Below are positions 1 through 8,416 of a DNA stretch of 64,000 nt, in pieces. Below the pieces are notes generated by a model that saw nothing but the letters and a program-made list of their open reading frames with translations, ran no database searches and was not told the origin of the DNA. Source of the DNA: Rhodocyclaceae bacterium (GTDB lineage Bacteria; Pseudomonadota; Gammaproteobacteria; Burkholderiales; Rhodocyclaceae); NCBI GenBank assembly GCA_028687645.1, contig JAQTZQ010000003.1, positions 1 through 64,000 of the forward strand. The letters are read 5' to 3'. Position 1 is the stretch's first letter, and each line of letters starts with the position of its first letter. A program made the translations under genes and the position numbers.

Positions 1-1
1 C

Positions 2-130
2 CCGTCACGTCTGGCCGACGAGACGCTGCCACCCAACCCGCCCTTCAATCGCTTCCCTCGCTTCGTCCCGTCAGTGGGGTTGGGGGGCTATCGCCTCAAA
101 ATCGAAAAAATGGGCCACGGAGCGCTGTAG
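2..130 (+). CDS. Possible C-terminal end of a CDS entering from the left edge (partial, hypothetical)
   Basis: Open frame from position 2 reading PSRLADETLPPNPPFNRFPRFVPSVGLGGYRLKIEKMGHGAL* to TAG at 128-130; no family recognised. Confidence 0.25.
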   Translation, partial: PSRLADETLPPNPPFNRFPRFVPSVGLGGYRLKIEKMGHGAL

Positions 131-464
131 TGGCTCAGGTCAAAATTTGTGCAACGTTCAGGCTAGGTTTGGGCTCATGCTGTTAACGGTAATACGCAGT
201 CAAACATCCATTTCTACGATTTCGGCATCAATTGCATCGTACTCTTGGCTCCTGATTGCTCTCCCGTTTGTTGTCTTTCATATTGATCGGACCGAAGTAT
301 CGCTTGGGCTTTCCCGAAGGTCAGATTTTGAAGACTGGGAGAGCGTTCAATAAAGACAATTTGTCGGGCTTGTGCTGCAAAGAGTGGGCTTAATTGTAGT
401 TGCCCCCACAACAACCCCTCTGAGAAATCCCTTGCTTGGCAACGATTAAGCACGTTTTGCACAA

Positions 465-489
465 TTATAATCCTATTGAAGGATTATAA
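465..489. repeat. Perfect inverted repeat TTATAATCC-TATTGAA-GGATTATAA
   Basis: 9-bp arms, 7-nt spacer, read directly. Confidence 0.8.
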
Positions 490-499
490 CTTCATCTGT

Positions 500-526
500 C
501 TCATAACCGTCCTGCCCCCGCAACCA
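500..526 (+). pseudogene. 3' remnant of a tRNA-fMet gene (CTCATAACC..TCCTGCCCCCGCAACCA)
   Basis: Matches the anticodon-arm CTCATAACC and the T-arm/acceptor 3' end ending in CCGCAACCA of bacterial initiator tRNA; the 5' half and T-loop are absent; followed by a rho-independent terminator. Confidence 0.6.
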
Positions 527-541
527 AAGAATCAAGCGCTT

Positions 542-568
542 AGCCCAACTTAACCAGTTGGGCTTTTT
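542..568 (+). terminator. Rho-independent terminator AGCCCAACT-TAACC-AGTTGGGCTTTTT
   Basis: 9-bp stem plus T-tract; same stem family as the terminator after tRNA-Thr at 10107. Confidence 0.8.
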
Positions 569-742
569 GCTTTCTAGGCCTCGTGTAGCCACCATGTAGG
601 AAAAAGCCGTGTATGCCCGCTGTTGGAAATAAAAATCAGCCATTGCAGCCGGTTCCGCAGTGGTGAATCAAGAAGCCTTTCAGCTCCAATGTACCCCTGT
701 TTTTTTGAGAGTTTGGTTGGCAGGATTTTCGAGGGGGCTACG

Positions 743-2209
743 TCACCATGCCCCCTTTTGCTTGAGCCATGTTTCCAGCGTGTCTGGGAGTGCGGCGATC
801 AGTAGCGCGTGTCTTCCGGCAATCCAGCCATTTGCCAGGTCACTTTTATGTTTTCCAAGGGCCTCGCCAATGAGTGTTTCGGCGGTGATGAGGTCATTGA
901 TGTGTCCTAGTTCATTCTGAAGTTGATTCAATGCTGCCAAGTAGGGACGGAGGTTTCTTTTGGGTAGCAGAGGGGTAAAAAACTCCAGGCAATAGCGCAA
1001 TCGCTTGAAGTAGATTCGCATTTTGTGGCGTTCTTCGGCTTCAAGTTCGGCATGTCGCTCAGCTAATTTTTTTGCCTTGCGCACATGGCGGGTGATTTGG
1101 TTCTTGGCGAATTCGTTTAGGTGCAAGTTCTGCATGTCGTTGAGGGCGAAAATTGCAGCCGTAAATTCGGTGATTAGTTTGGGGTATTCCGCCATAGCCA
1201 AGAGGTTTTTGATGGCTTTTCTGGAGCGCCTGGCGTGGCGGATCCCTTCCTGATGCAAGTGTTTGATGTTGCTGTGATTCGGGAAGGCTGCGCGGATAGG
1301 GGGTAAGGTCTCGTCGAGAAAAACATCCCAGTTCCGGGCGTCGCCCAAGGCGCTGGCTAATGTACGCCAGGTTTCTCCGTAAGCGGTGACGAAATCCTGA
1401 GGTAATACCGGAGTGAAAAGCTTGATTGCCGAGCGCAGGCGGCGCAGGGCAACGCGAGCTTGATGAATGTATTCTGGGTCGCTGCTTTCTCGCAGACCTT
1501 GTTCGTTGCGCTGAAAGTGCTCCAGGCAACTTAGGGCGATGCTGCGGAATGCTTCGACAGGCGTCTGATCAACCGTCAAGGGGCTGGGCTTTGAGCGAAA
1601 TGGGGTAGGTGCCTGGCCGGTGAATAGTTTGTATCCACGTTCGGCTTTGCTGGCGATGGCCGGATGGAGGTCAAACGCTTTTTGCAGTTGGCGGGTCAGA
1701 GCGAAGATATCGGAGATATTGCCGTGAATGAGTTCGAGCTCGATTTCACAAATTGGGATGTTTTTGCCTTGGCTTTCGATTTTTCCTTGGTCAAGAGCCA
1801 ACTCGATTAATGATTCATTTAAGGGTATTTGCCAGGTTTGACGGCGGAAGTCGGTGGTAAACACGGGTGCAAGATCCGGGGTGGCTTTTTCAAGAAGCGC
1901 CCTGAGATTTTGGTTGTCGACGTGGCTGAAGTTAAAAACGCCGGGCGTAGCCGGACACTCCCATTCACTGCGCATCGCCAGCCCACCACTGGCCGGTTCG
2001 GCAGACTTGACGGTCAGCAACCAAGCCCAGCCTTTCTTGCGAAAGCGCATGGCAACACGTTGCGCGTGGAGGGCCAGCGTCGGGGTGTCGTAATAGGTGT
2101 TGAGGAGCTTTAATTTTTGTCCGGGAATCTGTGCCAGCAGTGGATGGCTCTGAAGTGCCTTGGCTGTTTTTGGGTCTAGTTGAAGCTTGAGTTCGATTTC
2201 AGTTGCCAT
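743..2209 (-). CDS. CYTH and CHAD domain-containing protein
   Basis: N-terminal MATEIELKLQL (ExExK CYTH signature); C-terminal His/Arg-rich helical CHAD region (HQARVALRRLRSAIKLF, RHKMRIYFKRLRYCLEFF). Confidence 0.9.
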   Translation of the reverse strand: MATEIELKLQLDPKTAKALQSHPLLAQIPGQKLKLLNTYYDTPTLALHAQRVAMRFRKKGWAWLLTVKSAEPASGGLAMRSEWECPATPGVFNFSHVDNQNLRALLEKATPDLAPVFTTDFRRQTWQIPLNESLIELALDQGKIESQGKNIPICEIELELIHGNISDIFALTRQLQKAFDLHPAIASKAERGYKLFTGQAPTPFRSKPSPLTVDQTPVEAFRSIALSCLEHFQRNEQGLRESSDPEYIHQARVALRRLRSAIKLFTPVLPQDFVTAYGETWRTLASALGDARNWDVFLDETLPPIRAAFPNHSNIKHLHQEGIRHARRSRKAIKNLLAMAEYPKLITEFTAAIFALNDMQNLHLNEFAKNQITRHVRKAKKLAERHAELEAEERHKMRIYFKRLRYCLEFFTPLLPKRNLRPYLAALNQLQNELGHINDLITAETLIGEALGKHKSDLANGWIAGRHALLIAALPDTLETWLKQKGAW

Positions 2210-2212
2210 GAT

Positions 2213-4126
2213 CTACTTTCCTGGTACGGCTGGCCCGGTGGCGCCGTCGAAGCCCAAATCGGGCAGGGTGGCGAGTTCTTCCTTGCTTTGAACGCCTTCG
2301 GCAATCACGGTCAGGCCGATATTGTGGGCAATGGCGCACAGACCTTTGAGAAAGGCTTGATTGCCAGGATGGTGATCAATGTTGCGAATGAAGCTGCCAT
2401 CCACCTTTAAATAATCCAGCCCAATATCGTGCAAGCGGCCGATTTCACTGAATTGTCGGCCAAAGTGCTCTATACCCAAGCGACAACCGAGCGGGCGCAA
2501 AGCGTCGCAAAAGGCGTGGAAAGCCTCAAAGTGGCGGAAAGCACCAATTTCGGCCACTTCCAGCCAAAGGCGCGGCGCGAGTTCTTTGCGGCTGGCAACG
2601 AGCGATTGCAGTTGGTTACGGAAGAGGGGATCAAATATTGACTCGCCAGAGAGGTTGACCGCAACAGCTGATGTTCCCGTGGCGATTCGCTCGAGAGCCA
2701 GGCGTACAGCTGACAGGTCGAGGTCAGCCGTCATCGCCAGACGTGCCGCCATGGGCATGAAACTGCCGGCGGTCAGCCATTCACCATTTTCAGTAGCTTG
2801 CAGGCGCAGGGGGCATTCGAGGTGGAGCAGTTGGTCGCCCTTGCCGGATACCGGGAAGTCGATCAGGCGCAGACGCTGGGTTTCGATGGCGCCCTCGATA
2901 AGTTTTCTCCAGTCGGCGTTGGATGAAAGATGGGTGTCCTGATTGCTTTCAGCCTTTGCCCAAGCCAATGCCCCCTGACCTTCCGCCCCGGCGAGGGTGG
3001 CGTCAAGGTGAGCAAGGAAGCGGCCTGCATTTTCGCCATGCAGGTAATGGCCGCTGGAGATGTGTCCAACTTTTGTGGGCTCCATCAAATCCGCTGCAAC
3101 AAAATCGCGCAGCATATCCAGTAATTTTTCAGCGGCGACACCTGGGTCGTTAACGCCGGGCAGCAGTAGCGCAAAATCGGCACCATTCAAGCGTGCGGGC
3201 GCTGCACCAGGGATTTGGCTGGCGATTTCGCTCAAAGTACGCCCAATGCGACGCAAAATCCCGTCCGCAGCCTCGCGTCCGGCGCGTTTGTTGATTCCGG
3301 CCAGATCAGTCAGGCGCAGGATCAGCAGGGTGCCCGATGGCGTTGCGTCATCATCGTTGAGTGCAGCGTCGAGCTGATTCATGAAGAAAGCACGATTGGC
3401 GAGGCCGGTAAGGCTGTCTTGTGTGGCTTCACGGCGTACCTGTTCGAGGCGCGCAGCCTCTTCGGCAAAAATGGCTTTCAGTCGACCGACCATGGCATTC
3501 ATTGCGCGGGCGACGCTTTTGAGTTCCAGAGTGCTTGGTTCTTGAATGGTGAAAAAACGCCGTTCACTGATTGCTTGCGCCTGATCGACCACCGCATCTA
3601 GTGGCCGCTTGATACGCTGAAGTATTTTCATACCGAACAAGCCCATGGCAAAACCACCGCCAAGGAACCAGAGAATCAGTTTGATGCCACCATTCCACAG
3701 CTCCTGGTAAGCAAATTGTTTGTGGCTGACCAGTTCAACCGTACCAAATTGCGTCCAGCCAGTAGAAATCTGCGCCTGTCCAAGACGCGATTCAATGGGG
3801 AACAAGTGCATAAACCAGCCGGGTGCGTTGCCGGCATCCGGCGCTGAGTTACGTTCGGAAATTACCTTGCCTTCCGGGTCTATCACGCGTACCAAAGCAT
3901 ACTGGCCGCTATCAAACACGGCTGCGACCTGAAGCTCAATCGTGATCGGATCCTTGGCCAGTTGTGACATCGAGAGTGCCAGTGAGGTGGCATTGTCATT
4001 GTTCTTGATGGCGAGTTGCTGCTCAAGATACTGTCGTGCGGTGACCATGCTGACGATCAGACTGCCACTGAAGGCGATGATCGTTGCGGCAATGACGGCG
4101 AGCCAAAGTTGTCGGAAAAGGGACAT
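2213..4126 (-). CDS. lapD: LapD-like inner-membrane c-di-GMP receptor (periplasmic LapD/MoxY N-terminal domain, HAMP, degenerate GGDEF and EAL)
   Basis: N-terminal TM, periplasmic region, HAMP, GGDEF-like domain with NGADF in place of GGDEF, EAL-like domain with LECPLRL in place of EAL; adjacent to lapG. Confidence 0.88.
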   Translation of the reverse strand: MSLFRQLWLAVIAATIIAFSGSLIVSMVTARQYLEQQLAIKNNDNATSLALSMSQLAKDPITIELQVAAVFDSGQYALVRVIDPEGKVISERNSAPDAGNAPGWFMHLFPIESRLGQAQISTGWTQFGTVELVSHKQFAYQELWNGGIKLILWFLGGGFAMGLFGMKILQRIKRPLDAVVDQAQAISERRFFTIQEPSTLELKSVARAMNAMVGRLKAIFAEEAARLEQVRREATQDSLTGLANRAFFMNQLDAALNDDDATPSGTLLILRLTDLAGINKRAGREAADGILRRIGRTLSEIASQIPGAAPARLNGADFALLLPGVNDPGVAAEKLLDMLRDFVAADLMEPTKVGHISSGHYLHGENAGRFLAHLDATLAGAEGQGALAWAKAESNQDTHLSSNADWRKLIEGAIETQRLRLIDFPVSGKGDQLLHLECPLRLQATENGEWLTAGSFMPMAARLAMTADLDLSAVRLALERIATGTSAVAVNLSGESIFDPLFRNQLQSLVASRKELAPRLWLEVAEIGAFRHFEAFHAFCDALRPLGCRLGIEHFGRQFSEIGRLHDIGLDYLKVDGSFIRNIDHHPGNQAFLKGLCAIAHNIGLTVIAEGVQSKEELATLPDLGFDGATGPAVPGK

Positions 4127-4137
4127 GCGAAATTACC

Positions 4138-4800
4138 TCACTGAAAGCCTTCAGCACGGGCACGTTGCAGCAGATCTTGCCAGCGCGAGAGATTGCTTTT
4201 GCTCGACTGGTTTCCGGTGCCTTGCCACAAGCCGGCGCTGTTGAAACTGAAAATAGGGGAAAGATCAGCGCGCCGCGATGCAGGGCGAATTTCGCTGATC
4301 AAATTGTCGAGTACCAGCGGGTCAGCTGAAGGGCTGGCGTAGTAAGCAAGCACCATATGCGCTTGCTGTCTGCCGTTTACGCTGGCCTTGACGTAGATCA
4401 GTCGTAATTTGGTCAGCGGTACGCCCATGTCGAGCAGCGAGTAATACTTTGCAATTGAAAAATCTTCACAGTCTGCACTGCCACGCCCCATCGTCTCGAT
4501 TGGTGTTGCCCAGTAGTCGGATTGCCCCCAAATGATGGTGTCGTCGCTGAAAGTGATGCGCTGATTAAAAAAATCATTTACCTTCTGCAATTTTTCGGGG
4601 TCTGAGCCGCTGCGTCCACCATTAAGTAATTGTTGCCACTCGCGAAAGATCGTTACGGGCCCAGGCCCAAAATGTGTCATTAATGACTTTTGCATTTTTT
4701 CGAAATCAAGTCCGAATACCGGAAAAAGCGACCCCAACCCTGCTACAAGAAGCAGCAAGCTGGCAAATTGCTTGGTATGTCGAGTTATAAATTTGGGCAA
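4138..4800 (-). CDS. lapG: LapG-like periplasmic transglutaminase-like cysteine protease
   Basis: GSADCEDFSIAKYYSL Cys motif, AHMVLAYY His, LVLDNL Asp; N-terminal signal/TM; adjacent to lapD. Confidence 0.9.
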   Translation of the reverse strand: MPKFITRHTKQFASLLLLVAGLGSLFPVFGLDFEKMQKSLMTHFGPGPVTIFREWQQLLNGGRSGSDPEKLQKVNDFFNQRITFSDDTIIWGQSDYWATPIETMGRGSADCEDFSIAKYYSLLDMGVPLTKLRLIYVKASVNGRQQAHMVLAYYASPSADPLVLDNLISEIRPASRRADLSPIFSFNSAGLWQGTGNQSSKSNLSRWQDLLQRARAEGFQ

Positions 4801-4826
4801 AGGGATCTGTGAAGAATTGTGAAGAG

Positions 4827-4842
4827 TGAGGAATATTCCTCA
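4827..4842. promoter_or_regulatory. Perfect 16-bp palindrome TGAGGAATATTCCTCA in divergent intergenic region
   Basis: Read directly between lapG and the TolC-like gene. Confidence 0.6.
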
Positions 4843-4897
4843 TTCCGAGGACTAGCCCAAATATAGAATCGCCAAAATCTTAAAATCCTGAGGGTGC

Positions 4898-6802
4898 ATG
4901 AATACTAAATCTATTGTGAGTCTTTCACTAGCGCTGGCGTTTCCTGCGCTTTGTCTGGCGGGCTTGCCCAATGAAAAAGTAGCGAGATCAGAGAAATCTG
5001 CTGAATTTGCTGCGCTTAAGACGATTGTTCAAAGTGCGATTCTAAATAGCCCGGAAGTGCTCTCAAAGTGGCACAACTACAAGGCTGCCGATGAGGAAAT
5101 TGGCGTAGCTCGCGGGGCGTTCTTGCCGCGCATTGATGCAAGCTTGGGTGCTGGCAAGGAAAGTCTTGAGCAGCCGCCCTTGAATGAGAAAAACGACTAC
5201 AACCGAAATGGTTACGTCCTTAGTTTGAATCAGATGATATTTGACGGTTTTGCCACACGCAACGAAGTGCGCAGGCTTGATAAGGCGCGCCTGGTTCGTT
5301 ATTACGAATTGCTCGATGCCTCCGAGAATGTTGCACTTGAGGCCTCAAAGGCTTACCTCGACGTGCTCCGCTACCGCTTTCTCAATAACCTGGCCGAAGA
5401 TAATTACGTTCAACACAAAGCCACCTACGAACAATTGCTGCGCCGCACTCAATCCGGCGTTGGTCGCCGTGTTGATCTTGAGCAGGCAGGTAGCCGCCTG
5501 GCGCTGGCTGAGGTTAACCTGACGACTGAAAACGCCAATCTGCACGATGTCACGGCACGTTACATGCGTCTGGTTAATAGTCAGCCACCCAACATTATCT
5601 TCCCGCCGGCTTTGGTGGGTGAAAAGCATCCCAACACTCAGGCTGAGGCCATTGAAGTTCTACTTAAAAAGAATCCGGCGCTGTTGGCTGCGGTGGAGAA
5701 TATCGAAGCCTCGCAATACGATATCGATGTGCGTCGCGCTGCCTACTCGCCAAAACTTGATTTTCGTGCTCGCACTGACAACACCAGCAACTATCAGGGG
5801 GTAAGCGGCGATCGCGTCAATAACGTGGCCGAACTGGTGGTCACCTGGAATCTGTTCAATGGTGGTTCTGACCGTGCGCGAGAAAAACAATACATTGAGC
5901 GCAAGAATATTTCCCTTGATTTGCGCGAGAAGGCCTGTCGCGATACCCGCCAGACGCTGGCCATTGCTTATAACGATGTTGCTCGACTCCGTCAGCAGGC
6001 GGGTTTCGTCAACTCTCAGGTTTCCCAGCTTGAAAAAACGCGTGACGCTTACCGCGATCAATACGATGTCGGTCAGCGCACCCTGCTTGACTTGCTGGAT
6101 ACGGAAAATGAGCTCCTTTCAGCGCGTCGTTCTGCGGTCAACGTCGATATGGACCTGATTTTGGCCTACCTGCGCACCCATGCCGGCATGGGTACTTTGC
6201 TCGAATTCATGGGGCTGGAGAAACTTGATACTGAAAAACCTGACCAAAACGAACTCGCCCAGGTTGATGCCGCTCAGCTTTGCGCACCGGACGCTGTTCG
6301 TGTAACAGCGATGGATCGTGAACTGCTCGACACCCGGGCAATGGAGATGTTGGACAAGAGCAAGCCAGGGCTGGCCAGTGTTGGCGCTCCTGCCGCACCG
6401 ATAGCTGCGGCTCCGATTGCTGCGGGTGCCGAGGCTGACGTGATGGAGCAGGTGGGGGCTTGGGCTGCAGCTTGGACGGCCAAGGATTACTCCAACTACA
6501 TCAACTTCTATGCGCCAAGCTTTACCCCGGACGGCGGTATTTCGCGCGAGGACTGGTTCCAGTTAAGGCGTAGCAGGATTGCCGGGCGCAATACGATCAA
6601 TGTGGACGTGCAAGACTTGACGGTTCGTCAGGATGGCGATGACCGGGCATTTGCCGAGTTCCGGCAGTTTTATCGATCGGATGTTTATCATGACACTACC
6701 CAGAAAACACTGGAAATGATCAAGGTCAATGGCAAATGGTTGATCAATCGGGAGAGTTCTGTCCCTTGTGTTGGTGGTGGTTGTACGGGAGGTGCCAAAT
6801 GA
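4898..6802 (+). CDS. TolC-family outer-membrane efflux/T1SS protein with C-terminal SnoaL/NTF2-like extension
   Basis: Two tandem OEP-type repeats, signal peptide; C-terminal EQVGAWAAAWTAKDYSNYINFYAPSFTPDGG...KVNGKWLINRE typical of SnoaL-like/Cds6 domains. Confidence 0.88.
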   Translation: MNTKSIVSLSLALAFPALCLAGLPNEKVARSEKSAEFAALKTIVQSAILNSPEVLSKWHNYKAADEEIGVARGAFLPRIDASLGAGKESLEQPPLNEKNDYNRNGYVLSLNQMIFDGFATRNEVRRLDKARLVRYYELLDASENVALEASKAYLDVLRYRFLNNLAEDNYVQHKATYEQLLRRTQSGVGRRVDLEQAGSRLALAEVNLTTENANLHDVTARYMRLVNSQPPNIIFPPALVGEKHPNTQAEAIEVLLKKNPALLAAVENIEASQYDIDVRRAAYSPKLDFRARTDNTSNYQGVSGDRVNNVAELVVTWNLFNGGSDRAREKQYIERKNISLDLREKACRDTRQTLAIAYNDVARLRQQAGFVNSQVSQLEKTRDAYRDQYDVGQRTLLDLLDTENELLSARRSAVNVDMDLILAYLRTHAGMGTLLEFMGLEKLDTEKPDQNELAQVDAAQLCAPDAVRVTAMDRELLDTRAMEMLDKSKPGLASVGAPAAPIAAAPIAAGAEADVMEQVGAWAAAWTAKDYSNYINFYAPSFTPDGGISREDWFQLRRSRIAGRNTINVDVQDLTVRQDGDDRAFAEFRQFYRSDVYHDTTQKTLEMIKVNGKWLINRESSVPCVGGGCTGGAK

Positions 6803-7704
6803 AGGTCCATTTTTTGATGCGCCGTATCCTGGCGGTTGCTGTGCTGGCAACGGCAAGTTTCACTACTAATGCGCAAAGCTTGGGTCCGACGCTAGAAAAA
6901 ATTTCGCAGCGGGGCACGATTTTCCTTGGGCATCGCGAGGCGGCAATGCCGTTTTCATTCGTTACTGCAGGAAATGAGAACCCTGAAGGCTTCAGCATCG
7001 AAATCTGTGGTCACGTAATCAAGGCGATCGAGGAGAAACTGGGCAAGAAGGTGGATACCGTTCCCGTTGTGATGAGTGCCAATTCCCGGATCATGATGGT
7101 CAAGACCGGGATGGCTGATATGGAATGTGGTGTAACGACCAATACGATTGGCCGCTCCCAACAGGTGGCGTTTTCGACGACTTTCTTCGTTTCTGAAGTC
7201 AAGGGGATGGTGCCGGTTGCATTGGCCGGAAAATCACTTAAGGATATGGCAAATAAGCGAGTCGTAACGACGGTTGGCAGCACGGCGGATCGACTGATTA
7301 AGCAGGCGTCGATGTCGCGTGGCGTTTCGATTCGTTCTCTGGTCGGTCGCAGTCATGCGAACTCGATGGAAATGCTGACGAAAGGTGAGGCTGATGTTTT
7401 CGTAGCCGACGATGCCATTTTGGCGGGTATGCGTTCAATGGCAGCCAACCCGGAAAATTATGTCATTCTCGATGAAGGTTATTCTGTCGAGCCCTACGGC
7501 ATCATCCTGCCCAAGGACGATCCGCAATTCAAGAAGTTGGTTGATGAGGTGCTGGCTGGCCTGATGAAGTCTGGCGAAATGGAAAAGATCTACAACACCT
7601 GGTTTACAAGCCCGATTCCACCTGCCAACCGTAACTTGAATTACCCGATTTCACCCCTGAACAAAGCTTCTTACGCCAATCCGAACGACAAATCGGTGAA
7701 CTGA
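6799..7704 (+). CDS. Amino-acid-type ABC transporter periplasmic solute-binding protein (SBP_bac_3/GltI-like)
   Basis: ATG at 6799 overlaps the upstream TGA (ATGA); GFSIEICGHVIKAIEEKLGKKVDTVPV, SRIMMVKTGMADMECGVTTNT. Confidence 0.88.
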   Translation: MKVHFLMRRILAVAVLATASFTTNAQSLGPTLEKISQRGTIFLGHREAAMPFSFVTAGNENPEGFSIEICGHVIKAIEEKLGKKVDTVPVVMSANSRIMMVKTGMADMECGVTTNTIGRSQQVAFSTTFFVSEVKGMVPVALAGKSLKDMANKRVVTTVGSTADRLIKQASMSRGVSIRSLVGRSHANSMEMLTKGEADVFVADDAILAGMRSMAANPENYVILDEGYSVEPYGIILPKDDPQFKKLVDEVLAGLMKSGEMEKIYNTWFTSPIPPANRNLNYPISPLNKASYANPNDKSVN

Positions 7705-7723
7705 GTATGGCGTAGTACGGGAC

Positions 7724-7760
7724 AAAAAAAGGCCGCATCCTCACGGAGCGGCCTTTTTTG
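7724..7760 (+). terminator. Rho-independent terminator AAAAAAAGGCCGC..GCGGCCTTTTTT
   Basis: Stem plus T-tract; A-tract makes it probably bidirectional between convergent genes. Confidence 0.85.
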
Positions 7761-7771
7761 TTGCCCTGATT

Positions 7772-8398
7772 TTAGAAGAGCGCCGGGTTGAGCGTGTAGG
7801 TGCCGGTGATATTGGCTTCGGCCAGAATGTGGCCTTGCATTGCGGCTTTGACTTCTGGGCCACCAAACTTGCCGCTCAAGGGTAGATTGTCGATATCCAG
7901 CGCATAAACCGTAAATACATAGCGGTGCACAATTTCATCATTCCATGGTGGGCAGGGGCCGTCGTAGCCGTGGTAATCACCACTCATGTCATGGTCGCCG
8001 GCAAACCAGTCGGTGTAGTTGTTGATGCCTTGCTGGCTGCCGTGGGCGGCTTGCGGGCCTGATTTGCCACGCGGTGTCACGTCATTTGAAAATTCGGCCT
8101 CATTTATGGCGTTGACCGTAACATTCAAGTCAATCAGCACCCAGTGGTAGAAATCAATGCGCGGCAAGCTGGCAGGGACTTTGCGACCTTCCTGATTGAC
8201 ATCGTCTCCGCTGCTGGGGACGTCGGGGTCATGGCAAATAATTACAAACGACCGGGTGCCGGGCGGGACATCGCTCCAACTCAGTTGTGGATTGCGGTTT
8301 TTGCCCAAGCAAACGTGGTGCGCCGGATCCGGGATGCAGAAGGCAAGATGGCCGGGAATCGCTTGTCCGTCGGTAAAGCTGGTGCTGGATAGTTTCAT
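7772..8398 (-). CDS. YbhB/YbcL family Raf kinase inhibitor-like (PEBP) protein
   Basis: NPQLSWSDVPPGTRSFVIICHDPDVP, GYDGPCPPWNDEIVHRYVFTVYALD. Confidence 0.92.
   Translation of the reverse strand: MKLSSTSFTDGQAIPGHLAFCIPDPAHHVCLGKNRNPQLSWSDVPPGTRSFVIICHDPDVPSSGDDVNQEGRKVPASLPRIDFYHWVLIDLNVTVNAINEAEFSNDVTPRGKSGPQAAHGSQQGINNYTDWFAGDHDMSGDYHGYDGPCPPWNDEIVHRYVFTVYALDIDNLPLSGKFGGPEVKAAMQGHILAEANITGTYTLNPALF
8111..8122 (+). repeat. Recurrent 12-mer GTTGACCGTAAC
   Basis: Exact copy, antisense within the PEBP gene. Confidence 0.6.
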
Positions 8399-8416
8399 TG
8401 ACTGGTTCTCCTCAAA

